Shown piece by piece: positions 50,201-62,644 of a stretch of DNA of 64,000 bases; the stretch's first letter is position 1; each line of letters opens with the position of its first letter. Location: positions 5,099,501 through 5,163,500 of the forward strand of contig OU612070.1 in assembly GCA_914767715.1 (NCBI GenBank), read 5' to 3'. This stretch comes from Membranipora membranacea (Eukaryota; Bryozoa; Gymnolaemata; Cheilostomatida; Membraniporidae). The notes under the pieces are model-generated. The model saw only the letters and a list, made by a program, of their open reading frames with translations. It was not told the DNA's origin and searched no databases. The translations under genes and the position numbers were made by a program.

Positions 50201-53200
50201 TTTCTATGCGGCGTGGGTTAAAAGTACCAAACTGGAGAGAGGCCAACTCCGAATTGAGGCCTAAATCCGAGCTCAGAAAACTGTCTATTATGAGTATATT
50301 ATTGTATAAGAAACCTTCACAATATGTTATCCAGGCGGATTTGACTAGTCTGTCAATGGCCTGGATCTCGCAGTCATCGCGACTACACTATTAGGATGTG
50401 GATCTCTGATAGTTAGATTTTGTACCTCATGTATGCCCACTCCTTATTCTGGAAATTTGCAGCGGTTGCCACACCTAATTCCTTCTGATGGTACTTTTAA
50501 GCTACATGAAATAAATTTATGCTCTATTTATCAGAATTCAACATGCAATAACATACCACTTTATCAATTGGTAGACCGGTTCCGGGATACACTGGATTTT
50601 TCTAGAGCCCCAGCGAGGACAAGAGAAAAATGTGTGAAGGCCCATTGGCGCTTGCTGTTGACATCATAAAATATTTAAAAGTTTTGATCTACATAACTTT
50701 CCCTAATTGTGACCTATATGCTGTTATCGGTCTGTTTTTGTGTTGACGCAGTGTACCAGAAGGAGCAGATATACACTGACGTGTACAGATTTCTGGCTAA
50801 TGGCGGTGGATACGTGAGAGTGATCACGCAGGCCTCACTCGTCAACGACGCTAAGACAGGCCGGCCTCAGAGAGTAGACTGTGTCCATCAAGTTATCGGG
50901 TATGTTGTCCGGTTTGTCTCTCCATGAATGTTTTTTTTTCCAATTTGAGCAATTGTCTCGATATTCCTATTTTTAAGAAAACGGCAATCATCACTATTTT
51001 GTGTAAATTACATCTTTCACAGGAAGTGTGATGCTATAAGTAGACTTTGTAGTGAAGTGTTACCAAGATGAACGTAGCAAGTAGGCCTAATGCTAAATTG
51101 CACTTGGAAGATCATAAATCCAATTCTATTGCATAGAAAAAATGCTGTTCTGATATTAAAGGGATCAGATATTTGACTTTATTAGTTGCTCCGATGTCTG
51201 ATCTGGAGCAAAGTGTGATGTAAGGGCGCGTTATTATGAGGAACATTATATGGGGTTAGGTCTCTGGTGGAAAGTTATTGTTGTTAATGAACTTAGACTT
51301 GATTTTAGTGAGATAGAGGAGCCAGGGCTGATTATGGGTTCTGTACAGAGCACAGTTAAGACTGAGAGTGTATATGATTACACCTCCTCACCTGGCGGCA
51401 GCAGCGGAAGCAATATGGATATACTCAAACCTATGGCTGGTGAGTTAATAAACATTAGCCTTCAAACTCTGTAGCTCTAAAGAGTTAGGGGGGGCTGATG
51501 ATTCCCCCTGTCTAACAACAACTTTGTGGTAAAAAGATTTGTAGAACTTTGATAAACACCCAGCCAAAGCTGAATGACTTGATATGAGCTTTCCCTGTGT
51601 TTAGCTGTTGAATTATTGCATAACTTCATTACGTCGACTCTGGATACTTCCAGTTCCACAACAACAAGATTAATCGGTTTAACGATCAGGTACATCAGTG
51701 GATACAGCCCCCACGCCGACACACTCCTGATAAACATGCGACTGACCTGTCCAAATTTCTTATCCATTAACATCAAAATAATATTTAATTATTGTAATGA
51801 ACTATTTCTACGGATAAGACAGCCATATGATCACTGTACTTGAGCAGGGTCCTGTCTGAATCAGCTTTGATCCAATTTGCTTCTACTGGTGAGCAAAGCA
51901 AATTGGATCAAACCTGATACGTAGTCCTAATCTATATGAGTCCATGCTTCTCACCCCCACATAACTCATGCTTACCACAGCTGAAACTCATATTATGGTA
52001 ACTGAAATTATTGCCATGTCAAGTCAAAAATAACTGACAACACTGCCAGAACTACAACAGTGCCAAAAATGTCGATCATTGATTTTAAATTGACATATTA
52101 AATGTTGACACTTATTTTGTACTGGTTACAGATATGTATGTGGATTGTAGTGGTAGTAACACAAGCCTATGTGAGAGCTCCTCTTCAGCGCCACCAGTTT
52201 GTGATGATATATATGCTGCCACAGCTTGTGTGTTTCTATCTACCGACAGCGAGTCTGACCAGAGCATCAGCAAATCTAATGAGAACAGAATAGCTGTACG
52301 TATATGTATTATTGTGTATGTTTTGTTGTATTAGATTGTTTTTAAAGTTTGACAGCAAAGGCATACTATACTCAATTATTGCCATCTGAATGACAGCTGA
52401 GGCAGTGATGGGTCTGAGCAGGTGCTGGTACTTACAGGCACACACTGACACCTGCAGGTAGAGGTCATTCCTGTGGTTGGTCAGCTACTGACAGTATCGC
52501 ATTCTCATTATTTGAACATTTTTGATGGTCCGAACAGAGTATCAAGATGCTGATAAAAAATGTTTCTGGCTCAAAGTTTAATCTGTTCACAAGGTCTCCC
52601 CTCCCATATTATGATAAATCTTTTTTTTAGTTGGTCAATGGCCAGTAAGGGTGATTAATGTGCCCTGGTCAATCTAAACTTTACCGATGACTTTGGTATT
52701 TTATATAATATATTTGGCAGTGCTTTTTGATTCAATGACGTGCATGAATATCCTTATAGGCCAGTCTATGACCGATTTGGTTTTCTGGTCAGTACGCTGC
52801 AAAAAATGAGCAGTCCCACTTTTTGTCCTCATATCCATGTATGCTATGCATCAAAGCTGGTGTTGAATGACCTCAAACCATCCCTTCAATTACAAACCCG
52901 CAAAGTACTATTACCTAGAGGATTATCTTGTCGCCAAAGATAGAAAAATATCAGAGACTATAAATAGTCATAGTGTGTGGTAATATCACAGATCCAGTAT
53001 ATACCCCTACTCTATGGTAACGGCTAGGTCATTATACGATTAGCCATCTATTGCCATGTTTGGGTTATCAAATAGGCAAAAATCATTGCTATACATTTCA
53101 CTCCTCCAGTATGATCCAACGTATGTATCAGAGTGAACCCGCATGGTTTTTATATGGAATACCACTCATTCTGTATGAAATGAAGGTCCGATTGTCTGGA

Positions 53201-56200
53201 AATACCACCAGAGAAATAGAATATAGTTGTTTCAGGGTTGCAATGATGCTTCAAGATCTTTTAGGTGGTTCTAAAGTATTTTTTGCTCTATTAAACAATA
53301 CCATGTTATCCTATGTTGGTAGATTGACACAGAGGGCTTATTTGGACCTCCTGAACCGACTGATCATGACATCATGGCTACCACTGCTAGCATGTTCTCC
53401 GATCTCTCTCCCGCTGAGAAACCACCAACTGTATCATCTGAGAAAACCGGTAAGAATATACTTAGTGTGACAACACTGACCCATGACTAACATTAAGACG
53501 TGACAATACAGTAAGCGACAGTGACAATAAGCGACAGTGACACACATGACAAACATTCGTCTTGAAAAGATGAACTGACGTTCGTTGGTAGAGTGAGGAC
53601 TGGAATAAACTTCAGTGGTCCTATTTAGCTTTACTGAATCATGACTACAGTTAGGGAAAAAACCCAAAGTGTGTCACTTGGTGTGCCATACTATTTGAAC
53701 TTGTTGATTCCGACCGGACATTATCACCCCGCAATGAGTAAATACTCACAAAACAACCTTTACCATCATGCAATACTCGGGTAGCTATTCCTCCTCACAC
53801 CAGCTCTGATTGTGAAATAGAGTTAGCGTGGAAAATGAAAATCTCTTGAGCAAAAACCATACGCGCCTCCATGTGTTCATTCAAACATTCAATTACTGAC
53901 TCAGAAACTTCTATATCTGTGTTTGGTGTAATGTATGCTGTGTTTGTAGAACTAGAACAGTTAGTGGAGGAGTTGGATAATGATTACATTGATATGAAGT
54001 CTGGAATCCTCTCAGATATGTTTCCCCAGCTGGTTGACGATGCCAATGTGAGTATCGAATATCAAGCATCAGAGAGCTGTTTTAGCAGCTGATGTGTTTC
54101 TAAAATTGTGCTCCAAATTTTTTGGTCAGTGAGATATTTGTGATGTCAGTCTCACCCTTTCCGTAGTCTTAGTAGGGTGTTATATATAACATTAGTTGTT
54201 TGGCTCACAATGTTTAAGAAGGGATACAGGAAAGCTAGATGAAGCATGACCTTGGGTAACTTTCCAGGGAAGGGAATGTTCTTGATTAAAGAAATGCTTC
54301 TGCCAGAATCCCGGAAGTTTGTGCGCTACAGCTTAGATGAGCACTGCCTTCACTCAAGCAATGAGCATGTAACACACCTTTTCAATAGGATAACAGCATC
54401 CGAAAAATCTTTGGAAAATTTCTCAGCTGAAAGAGATCTTGATCATGGCTTCACAGAGCTACCGTGCAGGTCACAGAGTTCAAGCTATATCAGGCTCTGC
54501 CTGTTATCCACTCTTGTTTTTGTCAAGACATGCAGCTGTATTATGTTTTACTCGGCGATATGGTGGTTTTCCTATCCAATCGAGCAATCCCAGCGTAGTT
54601 TGAGCACTTAATCTGGGCCTTAGAACGCATCGCGTACTTTCATTCAATGAACAATAAACACCTATTCGATAGAATAACAGCATCCGGGGAGAATTGTTGG
54701 AAATTTTTCAGACGGAATGAGATTTTCATCTGGATTTCAGCGCTGATGAGTTCAGCCGATATCATGATCTACCTGTCATTGACTGTCGTTACTGCCCAGA
54801 CACGAAGTCTTATTATGAATTACTACTCAGCAAAGTGGAGGTTTTTCGTCCTCAAACGATGACGATTAGAATCAACAATCATGTGTATTTCCATACCTAC
54901 TCAACGCTATACCTTAACCCAGAGAATAAGTCACGTGTTAATCATAAAAAAAATTCCATCCCCTTGAAACTCCTCTGAGAATACATTTCCGATGACGCTG
55001 CTCTCTGATGGCCAATACATACTTATCAATCATCTGAAAGTCACAGCTAAAACCAATTTGGCTCCAGATTAATATCTCTTAGATGGTATATTTTGGTTAG
55101 CTTGGCTATTGAAAATGATGATGAACTAAAATTTGAGGACAGAGAAATAAGGGGGGCACCTGCGCATCAAGGATTTTCGGCAATGGTAGATGCTGTGTAT
55201 TGGTTTCTTGTCAGCTCCAAAGTTTGTATGCCACCAATAATCGCCCGTGTGTGTAGGATCAGTATTGGTTTGAGCACGTTGACAGGGCAAGTTAGGAATT
55301 ATCCCACAGTAATTTTTCTGTTCTGTCACTAAGACCAGGTTAGCAAAAGCATAAACTTTTCAGTCGTGTAAGATTCAATACTTCTAAAAGATCCTATCGC
55401 TGACCTGTGATTTTTGAAAAGTGTAGGGCTGAGAAGAGAAATAAGAGCCTTCTTCAGTTTTTCCTCTTTATATATATACTATATACTAAGCCTAATGTTA
55501 TTGCAATGATAGATTGTTTAAAATACACACATACATGTAACGGAATAATGGGGTATGTATTTTTTAAGCTGTGAGAACGTTTTTTGACAGCTTCTCTTAA
55601 GCTGTCATTATCATTACATCATGTTTGCTAAGCTTCCATATATTATCTAAGACTAAAAAAAGTCAGTGGAAAATATGGATTAAAGCGTCACTGTTACTTA
55701 CTGTTAATTACAGGACATGTTTTGGAGAGCTCCATATATCCCTATGGAGGGTATCGATGATCAGGCTCTGTATGGAACTAACCTTGAGCTTTCCTCCGAG
55801 TGCCAGCCCTACACTGAAGAACCAAAACAGTCCGATATGGTCGGCTACAGGTAAGATATCAGCTCTGTGTTTTTTCATCATGAAGGTAGAGGAGAAGCTT
55901 TAAACCCGTGGCAGGCCGGGTAAAACTTTCCTGAAAGTAGGCAGGTTGGAATTTGCCAACTTTAGTCAAGTGACATCACCACGATATGGTGTATTACTAA
56001 TAATGTAGAATCTCAAGTCCGGTTCTTATCAGATGAAAAAGTCCTTATCAGATGAAACTTAACATGATAGTGTGGGCGTTCGAATCTTATCCTACCTAGA
56101 AAAAATAACTTGCTCTCCTCCAAACACTTTGGTTTTCTAAACAGTTTCTTGTGACTTGGTGTAAGCTGCATATCATGACCCTACAGTAAAATCCCTATTA

Positions 56201-59200
56201 ACCAGCTGTACTTTCTGTGTATTTCAGGGCATATACTGTACTTTTTCGTGCATGTCAAGTAATAACATGGTCATGCACAGTGCTTAGACTCTTAGAATGC
56301 TGTGAATGTATTGTCTAAGGTGGCCAAGTGTTGATTTCCCATTTCATAGCTTTCTTGCCAGTTTTAAAATTAGGCCTGATGTTCTAGCACTGTTAATATG
56401 TTATTGAATCAGTTCTTGTAGAATCAGGATATTGCTGTCTACACCTGAAACTTAAATTTGTCTGCGAAGGAGTATCCCTAATTTTTCTGTATCTCTAACA
56501 TGGACATCCTAACTTATAGATAGTTTAGAAGTACCTTTAATCGCAATGACTCTCATAGGAACGTTGTGCTGCTGGAAATAAACGTTGTGATAATTTGTGT
56601 TGCATTTTAGATCACCACAGATGGCTGACTCACAGTCTAACAGCCTGGCTACGAGCCCTCAGCCAAGCATTGACATCTCACAGAGAGGACACGATGGAAC
56701 TACAAGTCCCACTCGAAATCGCCAATCTACTGCTCCCTACAACCATTATCAAGAGAATATCGCCTCGCAGTATAGTGAGAGTGTCGGGCAGCAGTATCGA
56801 GGTAATGTCAGCCCTCAATACCAAGACAACAGTACATGGAGACCTGACCAGGGACATGTTGTTGGTATGTCCGCTCCTATGGGATCAGAGCTGAGAGGGT
56901 ATAACGAGGAGCAGTCCATTCCACCATATAAAACCTACAGATACTACAAAGATGGTTAGTAAAAGTAAAAGTGTTAGTCATTCTTTGCATTATTACGGGA
57001 GGAATCCAGCCAGTGAGTGAGTGAGTGCCTTCTTGGTTTTTTTTTATTAAAGCGTCTCGATTTCGAGTCATAAGGCCACTGCCAAAAAAGCCACTGGTCA
57101 TACAACCACTACCCATCAGGCGTTATTGGTAGTGGCTTTATGACCCAAAATCGAGACGCTTAAACTAAAAAACCATGAAGGGTCTCTGACTTGATTGGTC
57201 CTGCCACTTGATGTGATCTGTCAGTGCTGCAGTAATAAGGATATGCATGAATGATAAAACAATAATTGCTTAATAAAAAAACGCTGTACGAAGCTTATCT
57301 CTTATACACGGCCCAACCACAGCACAGCACGTGCATAGCGTGCACGAGGAGGCAGAGGCAATGATCTTGATGCTTGTATAGGTTAGGATAAAGTCCAGTG
57401 TAACTGTTATCATGGTCTAAGTGATAATTTCTTCACGCAAAAATTTCATGCGAAATACATCGATGGGATAATTTTCCAATCCAGATAGCGTTGCTCAAAC
57501 ATGAAAGAGCAAAAACAGCCATTAAACTGCAAGTTTTAGTGTCTTTATGGCATCATGTGTATGATTTACAAAATCTTGTGAAATGTTCTAGTAGTTGAGA
57601 CCACCAAACATGTCAAGTTGCTACAGTATGACTTTGGGGATGGGGGTCTTTAGTTCTTCCGATATCTCAAATACACCATCGTTCATCCACCTTTAATTTG
57701 AGCTGAGATCATAGTTGGGTTCTCCACCGTCTTTTTTGTGTCAAGTTTGATGGATCTGCCTTTGATAAAGTCAAACTGATGTATACAGCAGCAAATCGAA
57801 ATGTCCTAGGTAACTGGAATAACATAAAATAACCTTGTCTATACACAAACCATAAATTACATACCGATTGCACAAGTCTTTGTTAATGCTATCACATGAC
57901 AAAGGTGGTAAACATCCTGGTTTTTTTTATGACTGAAACATATTTTCGCAGAATACAAAGTCCCTTTTATTTCATAACGCTGCATTATGTTATCCTCACC
58001 TCAGGTTTGCCTCATATCCAAATATTTAATCTGATTTATTGATAGCGGTGAATTAACCTGATAATCCTGTTCATACTTTCAGGACACATATCACCAGTAA
58101 GCTCCCCACAGCAGAGCCCACAACAGCAGTTATCCCCCTCCATATCGGAGCGCCTACGAGGCAGAGTACACAGTGAGTTATGGAATCCTCCCGGTGTAAC
58201 ATCTAACGTCACAGCGACAACCACAAGGACTCAAACAGGCCAACAAGTCAGATCACCATACATTGCTCTCAACCCAAACAACGGCAATAATACAAACCAC
58301 ATACGGAAACGAAAGTCTCAAATGTATAGGTACGATAACAAAACATGATCTCTGGTCAGACAATTCAGGATTTTTATATGACTTGCTCAGCGATACTCTA
58401 TATTGGCTTGTATATGGATATCATAGTCGTAATTTTGGTGGTCATAGAATCCACTCAAGCATTTTTCTCATTGATAAGTAAGGTGTCAAACCTCATGACT
58501 TTGTCACTTGAGAAGTTATTCTCCCCTGACTGGAAAATGATGTACAATTGCGAGGAGACCAGTCCATATGGTGATAAAGTGAATAAACCCAGGTGTTTAT
58601 TTATTTGCTTTTTTAGTGGAGGAGACAGTCGCGTAGGAGACAACTCTACAGCTTCTACAATAACTGATGGTTTGGATCAGTTAGCCGCTCTGTTTAGCCC
58701 TCACAGTCTTGATATGGTAAGCAGCAGTAGGTTCCTTTCATTAAATTTCGTTTAAATTTTTTCATCTACTAAAATTCTCATGATTTAATGCTGGTGACAG
58801 TAAATCCACCTCATTGTTAATCGGAGGTTGGTGTACTTGAATTTAAATTGAAAATTTCAACTAGCATTGCGAGGGTTACTGTCATATATGTGACAGCAAA
58901 ATAAGGTTCAATCGTATGATACAAACCTCTGCCAAAACACCTGGATAAAATCACATACTAAGGACATATGTCCTTAGTATGTGATAAAATGAAATTATTG
59001 GTGTTTTACATAACTCATGGCCTGCCACTTACAAGTAACACATCCATCATCGTTATTGTCAAATACACTGTGTTCTTGTGGTGTCTTGTGACTGTGGCAT
59101 GACGACTGAGATTTTCAGCTGCGTCATAACTGTCATAGTGTGAGCTTAAGTTGATTTCTCTCTGGGATTTACCCTATATATTATAAATATTTATATCTAA

Positions 59201-60901
59201 CATATTAAATATATTTAACATAGAGAGCTGTTACTGTATTGGGAATCAGACCAACTAATATTCTCCAAGATGTATTTGAAATATTGTATTTTCGGCTTTT
59301 ATGAGACTGACAATGAAAATATGTTACGGGAAGCCAACCTGTGACCCGAATCTATCTGGTTTTTTGCAATTATCTAGATATGTGGACGAGGAGGCGGAGG
59401 CGGAGGCGGAGTCACCTTATCTGACCAGCAGCAGCGCCAGTTTGCTGTAAGGAGTAACAGGAGTGAGGAGACAGATAACTATACAGATGTCGGTGACGAC
59501 AATGCACCTCCTGACAAGAAGAAAAATAAAGTCGATCAAGGACTTGGTATGTACAAAGCGAACAGACACCTTATACGAACAGACACCTTATACGAACTGT
59601 CAAGTTAGAAGAAGCCCACTAGGGGTATTAAAGTTTTTGAAGTACAGTAATATACCTTCATAGAAATATCAGCATCTTTGATTGATCCTGTAACAGAAAC
59701 AAAAACATACTATTGAGCCAGCTCAGAGAAGCATCGTCTTTAATTTATTTTAAACTCCAAAGGCAGAAGTGAATCTAAAATTCTGACTCCATTCATATGT
59801 TCAAATTCTTTCTCTGTTACTCGTATAATAGTGTGTTGATTTGATTAATAAAGCTCTGAGGATGCGTTCCAAAATATCATGCTATTAAATACCGCTTTGT
59901 TATCACTGTCGGATCACTATCTATTTCAATCACATTTCTCTGGTTCAACAAGTAAGTAAATATTTGAGTGGCATTTGACAGACAAAACACACATTTTTAT
60001 TTTGTCTATGGCAATCTGATTGGACAAGGCATAGCCCAATGAGAACAATCATCACATCCAATCAGGGTGTCTATCACTATCTTGTTTTGATGTAAACTAT
60101 GGTATTTTTAGATCAAATAACTGTGAACAGACCAACTGCTATCTATAAGAACCCCGCTGTTATGAGCCATTTAATGAGGTTCGGAACTAACTATCCAACA
60201 CACAACAGCTTATCAGCAGGTGCGCAACCCTCAGGTGTGAGCAGATTCCAAATAAACAACGACACATCAGTCCACAGGATGACTGGTGAGAGATAGCTTA
60301 CAGGTTTTATATTATTTCAAAACTTTAAAACACAAATGTTCCATGATTACCGGAACTTGCCTGGAATGTTTTTACTTACTTAAAATTGATGCTAGAATTG
60401 GAAGTCCAGAGCCAACAAATTGATTGAGGAGACACATATTTATACTTATGCCAACAGAAATGCAGTATGTTGACACAGAGTAAGGATCCTTACTCTGTGA
60501 TGTTGGTGTAACAGAATGTCTTTCACAATGCAACCGGGGAGTTCTGTATCAAGTTCAGATAATTTTTTGGCAAATATATTTGCAGAAGTTTGTCCTTCAT
60601 GGACAGTTCAGTTGATACTGCTATATACTTTCGGCAAAATTTTGATAAATACTGACATCGCATGTACTGTCCTACTCACAGCAGATATGCGACTTGTTAC
60701 GGCTCAAAGCACTTTGATTTTACATCATATCTCTTTTGCAACCTATATTTGATATGATATGTGATAGATTTTGCGGTTTTGAAACAAGTGAATTAATAAT
60801 CTAAATTGTATTTTCTTCTCTCAGATCACGCAGCTGAAGGCAGAAACAAAAAGTCAGCTGACATGACCGCTCTGAGGTTCCTCTTGGCCCTCAATGACTG
60901 A
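44289..60901 (+). CDS. HIF1A: Hypoxia-inducible factor alpha (bHLH-PAS), complete model, 928 aa
   Basis: Eighteen exons join in phase: 44289-44314, 45201-45400, 46520-46695, 47566-47733, 48050-48243, 49391-49497, 50752-50899, 51309-51439, 52132-52295, 53323-53449, 53950-54047, 55714-55850, 56611-56954, 58083-58329, 58617-58716, 59378-59546, 60112-60285 and 60825-60901. The basic helix-loop-helix (about 12-75) has KSKEAARCRREKE. PAS-A follows, and PAS-B (about 236-340) has FISKHSLDMKF and GGGYVRVITQA. Residues 514-524 read DMFWRAPYIPM, the C-terminal oxygen-degradation motif, with Pro520 at the prolyl-hydroxylase position. The last residues, ALRFLLALND, resemble the end of the HIF transactivation domain. 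It is the oxygen-regulated transcription factor that pairs with ARNT. The tiny first exon is inferred only from ATG, donor and phase. The symbol is for the invertebrate single-gene family, not strictly HIF1A over EPAS1. Confidence 0.93.
44726..44776. repeat. Short hairpin in HIF intron 1
   Basis: gtcaaaagttagatagatag pairs with its complement around a ~10-base loop. Confidence 0.85.
45762..45784. repeat. Poly-C tract (23)
   Basis: Uninterrupted run of C in HIF intron 2. The length may be unreliable in an assembly. Confidence 0.95.
47190..47272 (+). mobile_element. Decayed tRNA-derived SINE fragment, third copy
   Basis: The string cttggggagcttccacgatt, then cagccccaagcaccctcagg, matches the body of the SINEs at 11684 and 12088 in the opposite orientation. 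The head is nearly unrecognisable. Located in HIF intron 3. Confidence 0.75.
48458..48793. mobile_element. Palindromic MITE with 5-bp target duplication (HIF intron 5)
   Basis: 336 bp, almost entirely two inverted arms. The ends are gcttggttcacat and its exact complement. It is flanked on both sides by ataag (48453-48457 and 48794-48798). The arms contain internal repeats of catcccag. Confidence 0.9.
49838..50286. mobile_element. Palindromic MITE with 5-bp target duplication (HIF intron 6)
   Basis: 449 bp with inverted ends agacagttttctgagctc. Similarity continues inward for about 150 bp (aaagagggttatcttgaaaa). It is flanked by attat at 49833-49837 and 50287-50291. No coding capacity. Confidence 0.9.
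51866..51912. repeat. Short hairpin in HIF intron 8
   Basis: tttgatccaatttgctt pairs exactly with its complement around a 13-base loop. The loop and right arm (gctcacca..., aaattggatcaaac) resemble 38605-38660 in cathepsin B intron 5. Confidence 0.8.
52392..52510 (+). pseudogene. Decayed duplicate of HIF exon 5 in intron 9
   Basis: Aligns with exon 5 (about 48108-48215). Shared strings are tctgagcaggtgct, ggtact-acaggcac/ggtac, and cagtatcgcattctcatta versus cagtatgactttcataag. It has gaps and is out of frame, with no clear splice sites, so it is not a functional alternative exon. Confidence 0.55.
54345..54862 (+). repeat. Diverged ~290-bp direct repeat in HIF intron 11
   Basis: Two blocks share cacct-ttc-ata-gataacagcatccg, tggaaa-ttt, and a later tggtgg/tggaggttttcc stretch. 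Both carry related short open frames (RITASEKSLENF and RITASGENCWKFF). No family recognised. Confidence 0.6.
57035..57175. mobile_element. Hairpin element in HIF intron 13
   Basis: Arms 57035-57086 and 57125-57175 pair over aagcgtctcgattt and cataa-gccactgccaa, with a ~38-base loop that itself contains partial copies (ccactacc). Confidence 0.8.
58950..58985. repeat. Perfect 36-bp palindrome
   Basis: The half-site atcacatactaaggacat is followed directly by its exact complement, with no loop. Located in HIF intron 15. Confidence 0.95.
60475..60498. repeat. Perfect 24-bp palindrome
   Basis: acagagtaagga is followed directly by its complement; weaker complementarity extends outward (ccaaca / tgttgg). 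Located in the last HIF intron. Confidence 0.95.
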
Positions 60902-62644
60902 TTGGGCTGACTGTCACTGAATCAGTCTGTGACACTACCGTACACTACTCACACTTAGCGTATACAACACTCCTAGTACCAGAAGGGCACCTGTAACTAC
61001 ATGTCACTACATTTACACATCGGCTGCCAATTAATTCTTGTAACAGTACTGGATGTTATGTTGTAATCTACATGTTTTGATGTTTGTGATTGTCTTTGCC
61101 GTGTGAGACAGATATGAAAGTCTATCTTTGGATGGCAAGAGGCTAGATGCCGTTATTTTTTAACTGTACTCGGATATGGGATGCGCCTAAGGTGTAGGTT
61201 GGCTGGCCCTTCCTAAATCGATATTTGCAATTCATACCAAGATTAACAGAATGTTCCACTGTTGTCAGTTTTTGATGTCTAGCTTGCTTGTTAAAGTGGC
61301 GGGCGGTAGCAGGCAGATTGACATCTGTGTCAATTAAAGTTATAATTTGATGCGATGTATAGTGCAGTGTTGATCTCGGTGGTATCTTGTATCCGTTGAC
61401 TCGTGGTTAGAAGTATCTCTATAACTTTCAAGTGCGTGTGAATATCCTTGTCAGAGCAGAGCATTTTAATGTAATATTTGTAATATTATAATGTAATTTT
61501 ATATTGCCGCATTGTTGTGCATTGATAACGTACATGAGCGAAGTATCATTATTTTATGATAAGTTGTCTTCTCTGTTTATTGTTGTGTATACCATCAACA
61601 TTGGTATGTTGTGAGTTAAAATTAACCAGAAGATCTAACATGTATGCTCATAATATCAGCTTAATGGTGTAGGGGTGAAACAAGTCATTTTTTTGTGCAA
61701 TGGATATAACATTTATCCAAGATAAAGTATTTTATACCAAATAAACCCTGATAAATTCCACATTTGCTCTATTGATTGATTTATTACATTTCACAGACAA
61801 GATACATGCTGCGAAATTCAATATAAATACTGTCCTTAAGAAATAGACATGCACAAAAATGGAGAAAAGTCATAAATCGGTAGGAGTGTTTAAAACAAAA
61901 TGGCATTTATAGAGTATACAAGATGGTGTGAAAAAGTTTTTCTTCCCCATGCTCCTCTATATTCAACAGTGTGATGTCTACCAGAGGGACATTGACTCAA
62001 AGAATTGAGTTAGTAAAATGGTCATTATCTTCTATATTTGATGGCAAGTGTTTTAGTTTGTTTTTCAATGTGTAAATCTATGTCATGGTGCTCAAAACCT
62101 CAATACTCTCTAACCTTTATGATCAGTAACCAAAAGAAAGTTTGTGCTTCCCCAACATGTGATAGTTTAGGTTGCTGGTAGTGGCATTCAATTATCAACC
62201 AACTTCCAGCCTCTCGGGTCAGTAGATGGCATGCAACTTCAAACACAGTTTGAGCAGTGATACTTAATTTGTGACAATGTTCAGAGTCTGTCTCACACTT
62301 GCCATGGTCTTGTATAAGTGATTGGTCTTTAATGAGATTCTATCAGGCAAGAGTTGTACTGATTCTAACATGTAATGTCCTAGCCTGGTATAGTTATATA
62401 CCTGATACTTGGAAGATAAACTTTTAAGACCCAATGGCCTGTGTTTAAAAATGAAATTTCCAGCTTACAGCTTGCACACGGAGTATTGTTGAACTTAGTC
62501 TTGATTGTCAAGCTCTACAACCTAACAACAGATCCGTAAATCTCTGTACTCTTTCATGACTTTGCTTCATATAAAAATAATCCTTTCTTATAAGAACTCC
62601 AATCAATGCAGAAATCAATCTTGATGAAGTCTTGAGAAGAGGTG
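60902..62644 (+). other. HIF 3' UTR and intergenic region
   Basis: The HIF 3' UTR probably runs to the AATAAA at 61740-61745, about 840 bases after the stop. Beyond it, 62169-62260 is a fragment of the 37.5 kb hairpin family. Nothing else is seen before the minus-strand exon. Confidence 0.55.
61740..61745 (+). terminator. Polyadenylation signal of HIF-alpha
   Basis: AATAAA in an A/T-rich context about 840 bases after the stop codon. Confidence 0.6.

Noticed and set aside
53051-53470. 139-aa plus-strand frame in HIF
   Set aside because: It runs through intron into HIF exon 10 in a different frame; the exon is better read as IDTEGLFGPPEP.
58345-58755. 136-aa plus-strand frame
   Set aside because: Mostly intron, ending in HIF exon 15 out of the correct frame.
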